Assembly (NCBI GenBank): GCA_004356015.1
Contig: SMYD01000121.1
Location: forward strand, 1 to 38,462
DNA length: 38,462 bases
Source of the DNA: Acidobacteriota bacterium
GTDB lineage: Bacteria; Acidobacteriota; Polarisedimenticolia; SMYD01
Direction: 5' to 3'
Below are positions 24,645-31,612 of this stretch, piece by piece. Each line of letters starts with the position of its first letter. Within the stretch, counting starts at the first letter, position 1. The translations under genes were made by a program, and so were the position numbers. The notes beneath the pieces were generated by a model, which saw only the letters and a list, made by a program, of their open reading frames with translations, was not told the DNA's origin and ran no database searches.

Positions 24645-24729
24645 GTGGTTCAAACCTCCTCCTTGCCGAACCAGCCGGCCCCTCCGACATGGGATCTTCC
24701 CCCCCTCGTCGGGGGGGCCAAATTTTTAT
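24645..24729 (+). ncRNA. Predicted ~85-nt sigma-54-dependent small RNA
   Basis: Bounded by the sigma-54 promoter (start ~24645) and the intrinsic terminator (24699-24729). The 5' half contains ACCTCCTCCTTG (24654-24665), a pyrimidine run resembling the anti-Shine-Dalgarno end of 16S rRNA and able to pair with GGAGG-type ribosome-binding sites. No ORF with an SD fits inside. The RNA ends at the greA stop codon on the opposite strand. The existence of the RNA is inferred from its flanking signals. Confidence 0.45.
24699..24729 (+). terminator. Intrinsic terminator converging on greA
   Basis: C7 (24699-24705), loop TCGTC, G7 (24711-24717), then CCAAATTTTTAT. The T-run lies only on the plus-strand side, so the hairpin is built to end rightward transcription. 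On the minus strand it is followed by AAGATCC, which is a poor terminator for greA. Confidence 0.65.
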
Positions 24730-25220
24730 CAGGCGATGTCCCCGTCGCCATCATTCTTTCTCTGGTGGATGGTTCTGAGGGAGATCACCTCGAAGGTCCG
24801 CAACCCGTTGGGGGTTCGGATCTTGACCTCATCCCCTTCTTCCTTCCCGATGAGCCCCTGACCGATTGGAGAGGCGATGGAGAGCCGCCCGCTGGCCGGG
24901 TCGGCCGCCTCAGGGACAACCAGTTCAAAGGTTTTTTCCTCATCGTTTTCCATGTCCAGGACAGTCAAGAGGGACCCCAGGTGAGCGGTTTCAAGAGGCA
25001 GTTTGTCGATCCTGATCCGGCTCAGTTCTTCCAGGCGCTGGCGGACCTGGTCGATGCGGCCCCGCACCAGGGTCTGACGCTCGATGGCGGCCTTGTACTC
25101 GGCATTCTCGCGCAGGTCGCCCAGTTCACGGGCCGTCTGGATCTCCTTGGGCAGTTCGTGGATGATCTCATGTTCCAGTGCCTTCAGTTCCACTTCCAGT
25201 TTGTTGCGGATCTCCTGCAC
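24729..25220 (-). CDS. greA: Transcription elongation factor GreA
   Basis: Rescues backtracked RNA polymerase by stimulating cleavage of the nascent RNA 3' end. The 163-residue protein has the N-terminal antiparallel coiled coil (about 1-75) with the tip acidic motif in GDLRENAEYKAA (catalytic Asp and Glu that hold Mg2+). The C-terminal FKBP-like domain ends in SPIGQGLIGKEEGDEV, the family signature. The start is GTG 25220 with GGAGAGG about 9 nt upstream; the frame upstream is non-homologous. It is downstream of a hypothetical gene with a strong hairpin between, and its 3' end faces the predicted sigma-54 RNA. Confidence 0.95.
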   Translation of the reverse strand: MQEIRNKLEVELKALEHEIIHELPKEIQTARELGDLRENAEYKAAIERQTLVRGRIDQVRQRLEELSRIRIDKLPLETAHLGSLLTVLDMENDEEKTFELVVPEAADPASGRLSIASPIGQGLIGKEEGDEVKIRTPNGLRTFEVISLRTIHQRKNDGDGDIA

Positions 25221-25304
25221 GTCTCTGCCTCTCCGCCTGTGGGCGGTTCCCGCACCGGGCCACCGTCGCATGCTCGGAACCGTCGTGGCTCCCGGTGCCT
25301 GAAT

Positions 25305-25342
25305 AAAAGGGAGGGGGGGGCCGCCTATGAGCGGCCCCCCCC
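25305..25342 (-). terminator. GC-rich hairpin with T-run between the hypothetical gene and greA
   Basis: Twelve-bp perfect stem (25313-25324 with 25331-25342) and a 6-nt loop. On the minus strand it is followed by TCCC then TTTTATTC (to 25305), an intrinsic-terminator layout. It would end or attenuate transcription from the promoter at 25917-25945 before greA. A second stem (CTTCATC/GATGAAG, 25350-25375) lies just ahead. Confidence 0.6.
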
Positions 25343-25432
25343 CGTTGGCCTTCATCAGTGGGAGGCTGGATGAAGAAATGATTCCGCAGTGATAACAAGG
25401 CCAATATAGGCCCCTCTCACGGCGAGTCAAGC

Positions 25433-25861
25433 TCAGTTCAGATCGACTTCCAGCCTGCCTTTACGCAGAATACCCGGTGTTTCACCGGTGTCGGGTGTCA
25501 GATGCAGATCCACCGCGACCGGAACCCTGCTGACCAGATCCTGCGGCTCCGGGTGGCCCAGGAGAGGCAGAAAGCGGGCCAGCAGATCGGCCAGTTGGGA
25601 CTGCAGTCCCTTTTCTTTTTCAAGTATCTTGCCCACTCCCCCGGGCTGGCCGACCTCAGGTCCCATGGCCTCGGCGACCGTGATCATTCGTTCTTCCAGC
25701 ATGGCCAGCTCATTGGCCAGTTCCGGGGCACCGATTTCCACCAGTCTCAGGTCAACCTGCGCGGTGCGGTCATAAAACAAAGGCCCCAATGGCAATCGCC
25801 CCAGATCCTTGAGGTGACGCTTGACCAGGTCGGCCGGCGCTTTTTCAGCTTTTGTCCCCAT
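25433..25861 (-). CDS. Hypothetical protein, possibly coiled coil
   Basis: I do not recognise a family. The 142-residue protein is hydrophilic and mostly helical: a basic start (MGTKAEKAPADLVKRHLKDLG), a conserved-looking PLGPLFYDRTAQVDLRLVE, a charged helical stretch (ELANELAMLEERMITVAEAMG) and QSQLADLLARFLPLLGHPEPQD, ending in a beta-like tail (VPVAVDLHLTPDTGET). No signal peptide or transmembrane segment. The ATG at 25861 has GGAGG/GGGGG upstream and a well-placed promoter (25917-25945). The upstream extension to 26050 is low-complexity and excluded. It lies between greA and the ccm operon, with no clear functional link to either. Confidence 0.65.
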   Translation of the reverse strand: MGTKAEKAPADLVKRHLKDLGRLPLGPLFYDRTAQVDLRLVEIGAPELANELAMLEERMITVAEAMGPEVGQPGGVGKILEKEKGLQSQLADLLARFLPLLGHPEPQDLVSRVPVAVDLHLTPDTGETPGILRKGRLEVDLN

Positions 25862-25916
25862 CTTCGTCCCCCGCCTCCAGCGTGTCCCCCCGTGGGGACC
25901 ATCCTCTGCAACCTTG

Positions 25917-25945
25917 AATCTACCTCTGCGGGACCATCCCGTCAA
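25917..25945 (-). promoter_or_regulatory. Sigma-70-type promoter for the hypothetical gene (and perhaps greA)
   Basis: On the minus strand TTGACG (25945-25940) and TAGATT (25922-25917) are 17 bp apart. Transcription would start near 25910, with a ~49-nt leader that contains a GTCCCC/GGGGAC hairpin (25884-25899). It is back-to-back with the ccm promoter. Confidence 0.6.
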
Positions 25946-25978
25946 AAGAAAACGCCGGGGGGGTCCCCTCCCGGAACA

Positions 25979-26008
25979 TTGACAGCCTTTTGCAGCAAGG
26001 AAGATAAT
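25979..26008 (+). promoter_or_regulatory. Sigma-70-type promoter of the ccm operon
   Basis: Perfect -35 TTGACA (25979-25984), 18-bp spacer, -10 GATAAT (26003-26008). The start is near 26015, giving a ~38-nt leader with GGAGG at 26041-26045, 7 nt before the ccmE ATG. It is the best-looking promoter in the window and probably drives genes through 33206. Confidence 0.75.
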
Positions 26009-26052
26009 AGGAGGACCGTTGGCTCCCACCCACGGCTCGTGGAGGTTCAAGC

Positions 26053-26517
26053 ATGCCGTTCAACAAGACTCGAATTCGCCTGCTCCTGGGATTGGGCGTG
26101 ATTCTCACCGCTTTCGGCTACCTCTTCATATCAGGGATGCAAGCTTCACAGGTTTACTACCTCACTGTCGATGAATATCAGGATCGCGCCGCGACGCTGG
26201 CCCCCGATGAACCCTTCCGCGTCAGTGGCCGGGTCAAGCCGGACAGTGTGGTCCTCTCGGACACCGGCCTCGATCTTCAGTTCACGGTCTACGCTCCTGG
26301 TCACGCGAATGCCACCATGGCTGTGGCTTATCAGGGGGTGGTGCCGGATACTTTCATGGAAAATTCAGAAGTCGTGGTGGAAGGAACCATGAAGAACGAC
26401 GTGTTCCAGGCGCATACACTGCTGGCCAAATGCCCTTCCAAGTACGAGGCGCTGGCCGACGAAGAAGCCCAGAAGGAAGCCGAAGCCGGTGGCCGAGTCA
26501 CCGGCTCAGACACCTGA
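26053..26517 (+). CDS. ccmE: Cytochrome c maturation heme chaperone CcmE, CxxxY type
   Basis: Carries heme in the periplasm from CcmC to CcmF. The 154-residue protein has an N-terminal membrane anchor (about 8-27), a beta-barrel OB domain with FRVSGRVKPDSVV and VAYQGVVPDTFMENSEVVVEG, and the heme-binding motif near the C-terminus. In E. coli CcmE the covalent ligand is His130 in an HxxxY motif; here the equivalent residue is Cys127 (CPSKY, 127-131) with Tyr131. This is the variant known from Desulfovibrio and some archaea. First gene of the ccm operon, with a strong RBS and promoter. Confidence 0.94.
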   Translation: MPFNKTRIRLLLGLGVILTAFGYLFISGMQASQVYYLTVDEYQDRAATLAPDEPFRVSGRVKPDSVVLSDTGLDLQFTVYAPGHANATMAVAYQGVVPDTFMENSEVVVEGTMKNDVFQAHTLLAKCPSKYEALADEEAQKEAEAGGRVTGSDT

Positions 26518-26520
26518 GAC

Positions 26521-28509
26521 ATGGCTGAAATCGGTTTCTACCTGCTGTACATCGGCCTTGGTGTAGCCGCCCTCAGTGTGGCCAGTTCCCTCATGGGGGT
26601 GTTCACCCACTCCCCCTCTCTCATCAGGGTGGGAGAGAGAGGTTCCCTGGCACTCCTGGCCATCGTGACCCTGACCATGATTCTGCTGGCCCGGCTCTTT
26701 CTCATGGACGACTTTGCCGTCCAGTACGTCGCCGAGCATTCCAGCCGCAGCACACCCACCCTCTACAAATTCACTGCCCTCTGGGGCGGTCAGTCAGGCT
26801 CGCTCCTTCTCTGGGTCTGGATCCAGAGCATCTACACGGCCGCAGTTGTGCTGACCAACCGGCGCAAGAACCGGGACCTCATGCCCTATGCCAACGCGGT
26901 GTTGTCGGGGATCACGGCATTCTTTCTTGTGACCCTCTGTTTTGCGTCCAACCCATTCCTGCGCCTGGCCGCGGTACCCCTGGACGGCGCCGGCCTGAAC
27001 CCTCTCCTGCAGAACCCCATGATGGCGATTCACCCGCCGACCCTCTACGTGGGGTACATCGGGTTCTCGGTGCCCTTCGCGTTTGCCATGGCCGCTCTTG
27101 CCTCGGGTCGTACGGGAGACACCTGGATTCGTACCAGCCGACGCTGGACCCTGTTCACCTGGTTCGTTCTGGGCACGGGCATTCTCCTGGGCTCATGGTG
27201 GGCCTACCTGGAGCTGGGCTGGGGGGGGTACTGGGCCTGGGATCCGGTGGAGAATGCATCCCTCATGCCCTGGCTGACCGGCACCGCCTACCTTCACTCC
27301 GTGATGATCCAGGAGCGCCGACGCATGCTCAAGGTCTGGAACATGGTGCTCATCGCCGCCTCATTCGCCCTGAGCATCCTGGGCACATTCATCACCCGTT
27401 CCGGCGTCATCTCCTCGGTCCATTCATTTGCCCAGTCGTCGGTCGGTTATTATTTCCTCTTCTTCCTCGTGGTCATTGTCTTTTCCAGTATTGCCATGAT
27501 TCTCTACAGGCTGCCCGAACTGTCGGCTCGGAACCGCGTGGAGTCCATTCTCTCCAAGGAGAGTGCCTTCCTGTTCAACAATGTCCTGCTCCTGGGCATC
27601 ACCTTCGCGGTGCTGTGGGGAACCTTGTTTCCCATTCTCTCAGAATGGGTGCGAGGCACCAAGATCACCGTCACCTTAACGTGGTTCAACCACTTCAATG
27701 TTCCCCTGGGCCTGGCTCTGCTGCTCTTGATGGGTATCGGGCCGCTTCTGGCCTGGCGCAAGACCTCCACCGTGCTCCTGCTGCGCAGTTTCCGCTGGCC
27801 GGTTCTGATCACCGTGGCCGGATCCGCGGCCCTCGTCATCCTGGGTGTGCGAGATGTCATGGCCGCCATGTCCTATACCTTCTGCCTCTTCGTTCTGGCC
27901 TGTACGGCCATTGAGGTTCTTCATGGCGCTGCGGCACGCCGGCGTCTGCACGGAGAGGGTCTCATCTCCTCTCTGGTCCATCTCGTGGGGAACAACAAAC
28001 GCCGCTATGGCGGCTATATCGTGCATGTGGGAATCGTCATGATCTTCCTGGGCATCACCGGCTCATCCGCTTTTCAGCAGGAGACCACGGCAACCGTCAA
28101 GCCCGGGGAATCGTTTCAGCTTGGACCTTACACACTGACCTACCAGGAGGTGATCTTCCAGCGCACGGCCCGGGCAGAGAGCTACACGTCGCGGGTCGAT
28201 GTGGCCCGCCATGGCACGCCGGTGGCGACTCTCCATCCCGCCAGGGAGATCTTCCCCTCATTCCGCAATCAGCCGGCCACCGAGGTCGACATCTATCACG
28301 CACTCAGCGAAGACCTGTACGTGGTGCTGCTGACCACGACCGACGCGGGCGGCGCGACTTTCAAGGTCTACCTGAACCCCCTGATCTCCTGGATCTGGCT
28401 CGGAGGCGTGGTCCTCCTCCTCGGCGGTTTCATCACCATGCTGCCCGATGTGCGCGAGCGCCGCTTTGCCTACCAGGCATCCCTGGAGTTGAAACGTGTC
28501 GCCACCTAG
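26521..28509 (+). CDS. ccmF: Heme lyase subunit CcmF
   Basis: Large polytopic membrane subunit of the System I cytochrome c synthetase; attaches heme to CxxCH apocytochromes. The 662 residues contain about 15 hydrophobic helices, the WGGQSGSLLLWVW segment near 90-102, HPPTLYVGYIGFSVPFAFA, and the tryptophan-rich WWD domain (GGYWAWDPVENASLMPWL) that binds heme. A periplasmic loop region follows near the C-terminus (about 520-620) before a last helix. ATG 26521 is 3 bp after the ccmE stop. The 3' end overlaps ccmH by 14 bp. Confidence 0.95.
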   Translation: MAEIGFYLLYIGLGVAALSVASSLMGVFTHSPSLIRVGERGSLALLAIVTLTMILLARLFLMDDFAVQYVAEHSSRSTPTLYKFTALWGGQSGSLLLWVWIQSIYTAAVVLTNRRKNRDLMPYANAVLSGITAFFLVTLCFASNPFLRLAAVPLDGAGLNPLLQNPMMAIHPPTLYVGYIGFSVPFAFAMAALASGRTGDTWIRTSRRWTLFTWFVLGTGILLGSWWAYLELGWGGYWAWDPVENASLMPWLTGTAYLHSVMIQERRRMLKVWNMVLIAASFALSILGTFITRSGVISSVHSFAQSSVGYYFLFFLVVIVFSSIAMILYRLPELSARNRVESILSKESAFLFNNVLLLGITFAVLWGTLFPILSEWVRGTKITVTLTWFNHFNVPLGLALLLLMGIGPLLAWRKTSTVLLLRSFRWPVLITVAGSAALVILGVRDVMAAMSYTFCLFVLACTAIEVLHGAAARRRLHGEGLISSLVHLVGNNKRRYGGYIVHVGIVMIFLGITGSSAFQQETTATVKPGESFQLGPYTLTYQEVIFQRTARAESYTSRVDVARHGTPVATLHPAREIFPSFRNQPATEVDIYHALSEDLYVVLLTTTDAGGATFKVYLNPLISWIWLGGVVLLLGGFITMLPDVRERRFAYQASLELKRVAT

Positions 28510-28987
28510 ACGCGCACGGATCCTGCTCCTGGCGGCCTGCCTCACCCTGGCATTGCTGCCCGCTGGACTGCCGGCGGCGGCCAGCAAGGCCGACGTGGAC
28601 CTGGTCGGCGAGCAACTGGTCTGCTATTGCGGTTGCTCGGGACTCACGGTGAAGGCCTGCACCTGCGGTACCGCCGACGCCATCAGGGAGAAGATCGCAG
28701 GACAGCTTGATTCAGGGCTCTCCACCGCCGATACAGTGGCCATATGGGTTGACGAACGGGGGGAACAGATTCTGGCAGTGCCCACCCGGGAAGGGTTCAA
28801 TCTGGTGGGTTGGTTCATGCCGTTTGTGGTCACCCTTCTGGGTCTTCTCATGGCGACGGTGGTCGTCCTGCGCTGGCAGAAGCAGGCGACTGAAGCGGCA
28901 GCGACTCCCCGGGGAACCGGCACGGAGGACCCTGACAGCGCCTACCTGAAGCGCGTTGAGCAGGGCATGAAAAACCTGCACCGCTAG
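28496..28987 (+). CDS. ccmH: Cytochrome c maturation protein CcmH with atypical cysteine motif
   Basis: CcmH keeps the apocytochrome thiols reduced for heme attachment. The 163-residue protein has a signal sequence (about 8-28), a periplasmic three-helix domain (DLVGEQLVCYCGCSG, then DAIREKIAGQLDSGLSTADTV) and a membrane helix at ~106-127 (NLVGWFMPFVVTLLGLLMATVVVL). Canonical CcmH has LRCxxCQ; here the cysteines are 43, 45, 47, 55 and 57 (CxCxC...CxC), so no CxxC is present at the usual place. A cytoplasmic C-terminal tail follows. GTG 28496 overlaps ccmF. Redox chemistry or metal binding by the extra cysteines is possible. Confidence 0.88.
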   Translation: MSPPRRARILLLAACLTLALLPAGLPAAASKADVDLVGEQLVCYCGCSGLTVKACTCGTADAIREKIAGQLDSGLSTADTVAIWVDERGEQILAVPTREGFNLVGWFMPFVVTLLGLLMATVVVLRWQKQATEAAATPRGTGTEDPDSAYLKRVEQGMKNLHR

Positions 28988-28996
28988 GAACATCCC

Positions 28997-29293
28997 ATGA
29001 CCCTGTCTATCGTTCTGCTGGTCCTTGCCGGCGCTCTGGTTTTTGTCCTGGCCCCTCTCTTCCAGAAGGAGATCCGTCCTGCAGCCAGTCCCGATCACAA
29101 GGCTCTGGACGCTTTCGCCGAGGCCACCTCACGGCGTGATGCCTGCTACGAGGCCCTGTCCGACCTGGAGTTTGATTTTGCCGCCGGCAAAATCTCCCAG
29201 GAGGATTTCACCCTCCTGAAACAGCGGTACCAGATGGCTGCGGTGGCCGCCCTGAAGGATCTGGACGCCATGGAGGGGGCGGAAACCACTTGA
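28997..29293 (+). CDS. Short CcmI-like protein (N-terminal domain only)
   Basis: A 98-residue protein with one N-terminal membrane helix (about 3-20, IVLLVLAGALVFVLAP) followed by a helical segment DACYEALSDLEFDFAAGKISQEDF then LLKQRYQMAAVAALKDLDAME. This matches the CcmI/CycH N-terminal module, whose full-length form adds a TPR apocytochrome-binding domain that is absent here. It sits between ccmH and ccmA as expected. The TTGA overlap with ccmA couples translation. Confidence 0.75.
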   Translation: MTLSIVLLVLAGALVFVLAPLFQKEIRPAASPDHKALDAFAEATSRRDACYEALSDLEFDFAAGKISQEDFTLLKQRYQMAAVAALKDLDAMEGAETT

Positions 29294-30021
29294 ATTCTGC
29301 CCCTGAACCCCTTCTCTCCCTCAGAAGGGTCTCCCGCTCCTATGGCCGCATTCGTGCTCTCCACAGGGTCACCCTGGATGTCATGGCCGGCGAAGCCATC
29401 GCCATCTTCGGCGCCAACGGCGCCGGGAAGACCACCCTGTTGCGCGTGGTTTCCACCCTCCTGGCGCCCAGCGGGGGGCAGCTTCTCTATCACGGCAAGG
29501 TTCTGGACGGGAACTCCCGCAGCACCTATCGCCGTGCCATCGGCCTGGTCGGGCATGCGAGTTTTCTTTATGATGAACTCAGCGCGCGGGAGAACCTCCT
29601 GCTGCACGCCCGCCTGCGCCAGGTGCCGGATGCCGAGAAACGCGTTGACCAGCTGCTGGAGCGCGTGGGACTCAGCCAGCGCCAGGATGATCGGGTGTCC
29701 CACTTCTCACGGGGTATGGAACAACGCCTGTCCCTTGCCCGCGCACTGGTGTCCAGGCCTGACCTCCTTCTCCTGGATGAGCCGTTCACCGGCCTGGACA
29801 AGGCCGGCACGGATCTTCTTTGCCAGGTTCTCCAGGAACACCGGGCCACAGGAGGCACAACACTTCTCATCAGCCACGATCTGCCCCTGGGCCTGTCCCT
29901 GGTGGATCGCTACCTCATCCTTTCAGGCGGCGCGCTGCGCACCCTGGCCGCGGCCAGGCCCTGGCGCCAGGTGCCGGCCCATGAGATCGGCCTGGACGGC
30001 CTCATGGCAGGACCGTCATGA
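29290..30021 (+). CDS. ccmA: Heme exporter ATP-binding protein CcmA
   Basis: ABC ATPase that, with CcmB, releases holo-CcmE from CcmC. The 243-residue protein has Walker A GANGAGKTT at 41-49, the signature FSRGMEQRLSLARAL, Walker B LLLLDEPFTGLD and the switch His in ISHD. The TTG start at 29290 overlaps the upstream gene; its stop overlaps ccmB (ATGA), so the ABC pair is co-translated. Confidence 0.94.
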   Translation: MNSAPEPLLSLRRVSRSYGRIRALHRVTLDVMAGEAIAIFGANGAGKTTLLRVVSTLLAPSGGQLLYHGKVLDGNSRSTYRRAIGLVGHASFLYDELSARENLLLHARLRQVPDAEKRVDQLLERVGLSQRQDDRVSHFSRGMEQRLSLARALVSRPDLLLLDEPFTGLDKAGTDLLCQVLQEHRATGGTTLLISHDLPLGLSLVDRYLILSGGALRTLAAARPWRQVPAHEIGLDGLMAGPS

Positions 30022-30695
30022 ACACCCTGCGCAGCATCTTCCTGGTGGCCGGCAAAGATCTCCGCAGCGAGATCCGTTCGGGCCGGAACATCATCACCGT
30101 TCTCTTCTTCGCGCTCGTGGTCCTGATCATTTTCCATTTTGCCTTCGACCTGGCCGATGTGGATTTCACCACGGTGGGGCCCGGCCTGATCTGGGTGGCC
30201 ATTTCCTTCGCCGGCATACTCAGCCTGCAGAGTTCCTTCGCTCGCGAAGGAGATCGGGATGGCCTGTCCGGCCTCCTGCTCTCCTGCGCCGATCCCACGG
30301 CCATCTATCTCGGCAAGGCGTTCTCCGCCCTGGTCTCTCTGCTGGTCGCCGAAGCCTTCTTTCTTCCGGCAGCCGCACTGCTGTTCAACACGGATCTGCG
30401 GCCGGTGATGGTTCCCCTGGCCACTGTGGTTGTGATTCATACCGCCGGTTACGTTGCCGTGGGCACCCTCTTCTCCGCCATGACCCTCAAGGTGCGCCGC
30501 GGCCACCTGCTGCTGCCCGTTTTGCAACTCACCGTCACCATTCCCCTGCTCATGTCGGCCGTCAAGGCCACCTCCGGCGTGCTTGTGACCGGCACACTTG
30601 CCGGCGCCGGCATCTGGCTGCGAGTCGGAATTGTCTATGATATTATTTTTCTTGTCGCGGCAAGCCTGCTGTTCGAACCCCTGATAGAAGATTGA
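30018..30695 (+). CDS. ccmB: Heme exporter membrane protein CcmB
   Basis: Membrane partner of CcmA with six predicted helices. The 225 residues open with a cytoplasmic amphipathic start (KDLRSEIRSGRNIITVLFFALVV split across the first helix). The family segments FAGILSLQSSFAREGDRDGLSGLL and MTLKVRRGHLLLPVLQL are present. The length is normal. ATG 30018 overlaps ccmA by 4 bp. Confidence 0.93.
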   Translation: MNTLRSIFLVAGKDLRSEIRSGRNIITVLFFALVVLIIFHFAFDLADVDFTTVGPGLIWVAISFAGILSLQSSFAREGDRDGLSGLLLSCADPTAIYLGKAFSALVSLLVAEAFFLPAAALLFNTDLRPVMVPLATVVVIHTAGYVAVGTLFSAMTLKVRRGHLLLPVLQLTVTIPLLMSAVKATSGVLVTGTLAGAGIWLRVGIVYDIIFLVAASLLFEPLIED

Positions 30696-30711
30696 GACTG
30701 GAAGCCGTCCT

Positions 30712-31425
30712 GTGAAGAACTTTCCTGCTCTTGTCCTCATCGGCATCATCAGTGTCATGATGATCGCGGTTCTGGCGGCGGTCTTCGGGGACACCGTTGT
30801 GTTCTCTTTTTCCTCTTATGTGCCCACCGAGTCGAGCATGGGCATCGTCCAGCGTATTTTTTATTTTCATGTCCCCTCGGCCCTCACGGCCTTCCTGGCC
30901 TTCTTCGTGGCGTTTGTGGCCAGCATCGGGTACATCACCACCCGGCGCCTGATCTGGGACAACGTGGCGCTGGCATCGGTTGAGATCGGCGTCATCTTCT
31001 GTACCATCGTGATCATCACAGGGCCGTTGTGGGCACGTCCTGTCTGGGGCTCCTGGTGGCCCTGGGATCCACGCCTGACCACGACCCTCATCCTGTGGCT
31101 GCTCTACATCGTCTATCTGCTCTTGCGCACCTATAGCGAAAACCGCGAACAGCAGGCACGTTTTTGTGCCGTGCTGGGAATCATCGCGTTCCTGGATGTG
31201 CCCATCGTCTACTTCTCGGTCAGGTGGTGGCGTGGCGTTCATCCCATGGTGTTCGGGTCCGGCGGCGGCGGCATCGCGCCACGCATGTCGCATGCCTTCC
31301 TGGGCGCCCTTTTCACCTTCTTCCTCCTCTATGGCCTCCTGCTGGTTCAGCGCGCCCGCCTTGCCTACATGGAAGATGAATTCGAAGAACTGCTGGCCTC
31401 TGAACATGAAACAGGTCAAGCCTGA
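30712..31425 (+). CDS. ccmC: Heme exporter / heme-handling protein CcmC
   Basis: Transfers heme to CcmE. A six-helix 237-residue membrane protein with the WWD domain WGSWWPWDPRLT near 112-123, an early conserved His53 in IFYFHVPSA and a later periplasmic His in the loop after WWRG. The GTG start at 30712 lies 16 bp after ccmB; a weak SD (GGAA) precedes it. The long charged C-terminus (YMEDEFEELLASEHETG) is cytoplasmic and overlaps neither the RBS nor the start of the next gene. Confidence 0.94.
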   Translation: MKNFPALVLIGIISVMMIAVLAAVFGDTVVFSFSSYVPTESSMGIVQRIFYFHVPSALTAFLAFFVAFVASIGYITTRRLIWDNVALASVEIGVIFCTIVIITGPLWARPVWGSWWPWDPRLTTTLILWLLYIVYLLLRTYSENREQQARFCAVLGIIAFLDVPIVYFSVRWWRGVHPMVFGSGGGGIAPRMSHAFLGALFTFFLLYGLLLVQRARLAYMEDEFEELLASEHETGQA

Positions 31426-31447
31426 GGCGCCGGGACAGGAGAACCTC

Positions 31448-31612
31448 GTGGAACTTGAAAAATGGCATAATCTTGGATATCTGTTCTGGGCTTATATGGT
31501 CGTCTGGGTCTTTCTCGCTGGCTACCTGGTCCTCATTTCGCGGCGTATGACTCGCCTGAGCCGCGAGATGGAGATCCTGCGCCGTGAGCGGAGGAATGGC
31601 CCGGCGAGCTGA
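31448..31612 (+). CDS. ccmD: Small membrane protein CcmD
   Basis: CcmD stabilises CcmC and helps release holo-CcmE. The 54-residue protein has a single hydrophobic helix (GYLFWAYMVVWVFLAGYLVL, residues ~9-28) with conserved WAYMVVW and a basic cytoplasmic tail (RRMTRLSREMEILRRERR). Start: GTG 31448, with AGGAG at a good distance; an ATG at 31406 would overlap ccmC and adds 14 unconserved residues. Its 3' end overlaps the LOG gene if the latter starts at 31584. Confidence 0.85.
   Translation: MELEKWHNLGYLFWAYMVVWVFLAGYLVLISRRMTRLSREMEILRRERRNGPAS

Noticed and set aside
24641-24673. tRNA-like 3' end: GGTTCAAACC followed by a possible ACCA
   Set aside because: The T-arm stem does not pair, the CCA register conflicts with the T-loop register, and no matching acceptor 5' strand, D-arm or anticodon arm lies at the right distance upstream.
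24451-24861. 136-codon plus-strand frame across the intergenic region
   Set aside because: It crosses the sigma-54 promoter, terminator and the greA 3' end, has no SD and low-complexity proline/serine content.
30670-30685. GTTCGAACCC, resembling a tRNA T-loop
   Set aside because: It lies in the C-terminal codons of ccmB with no cloverleaf.
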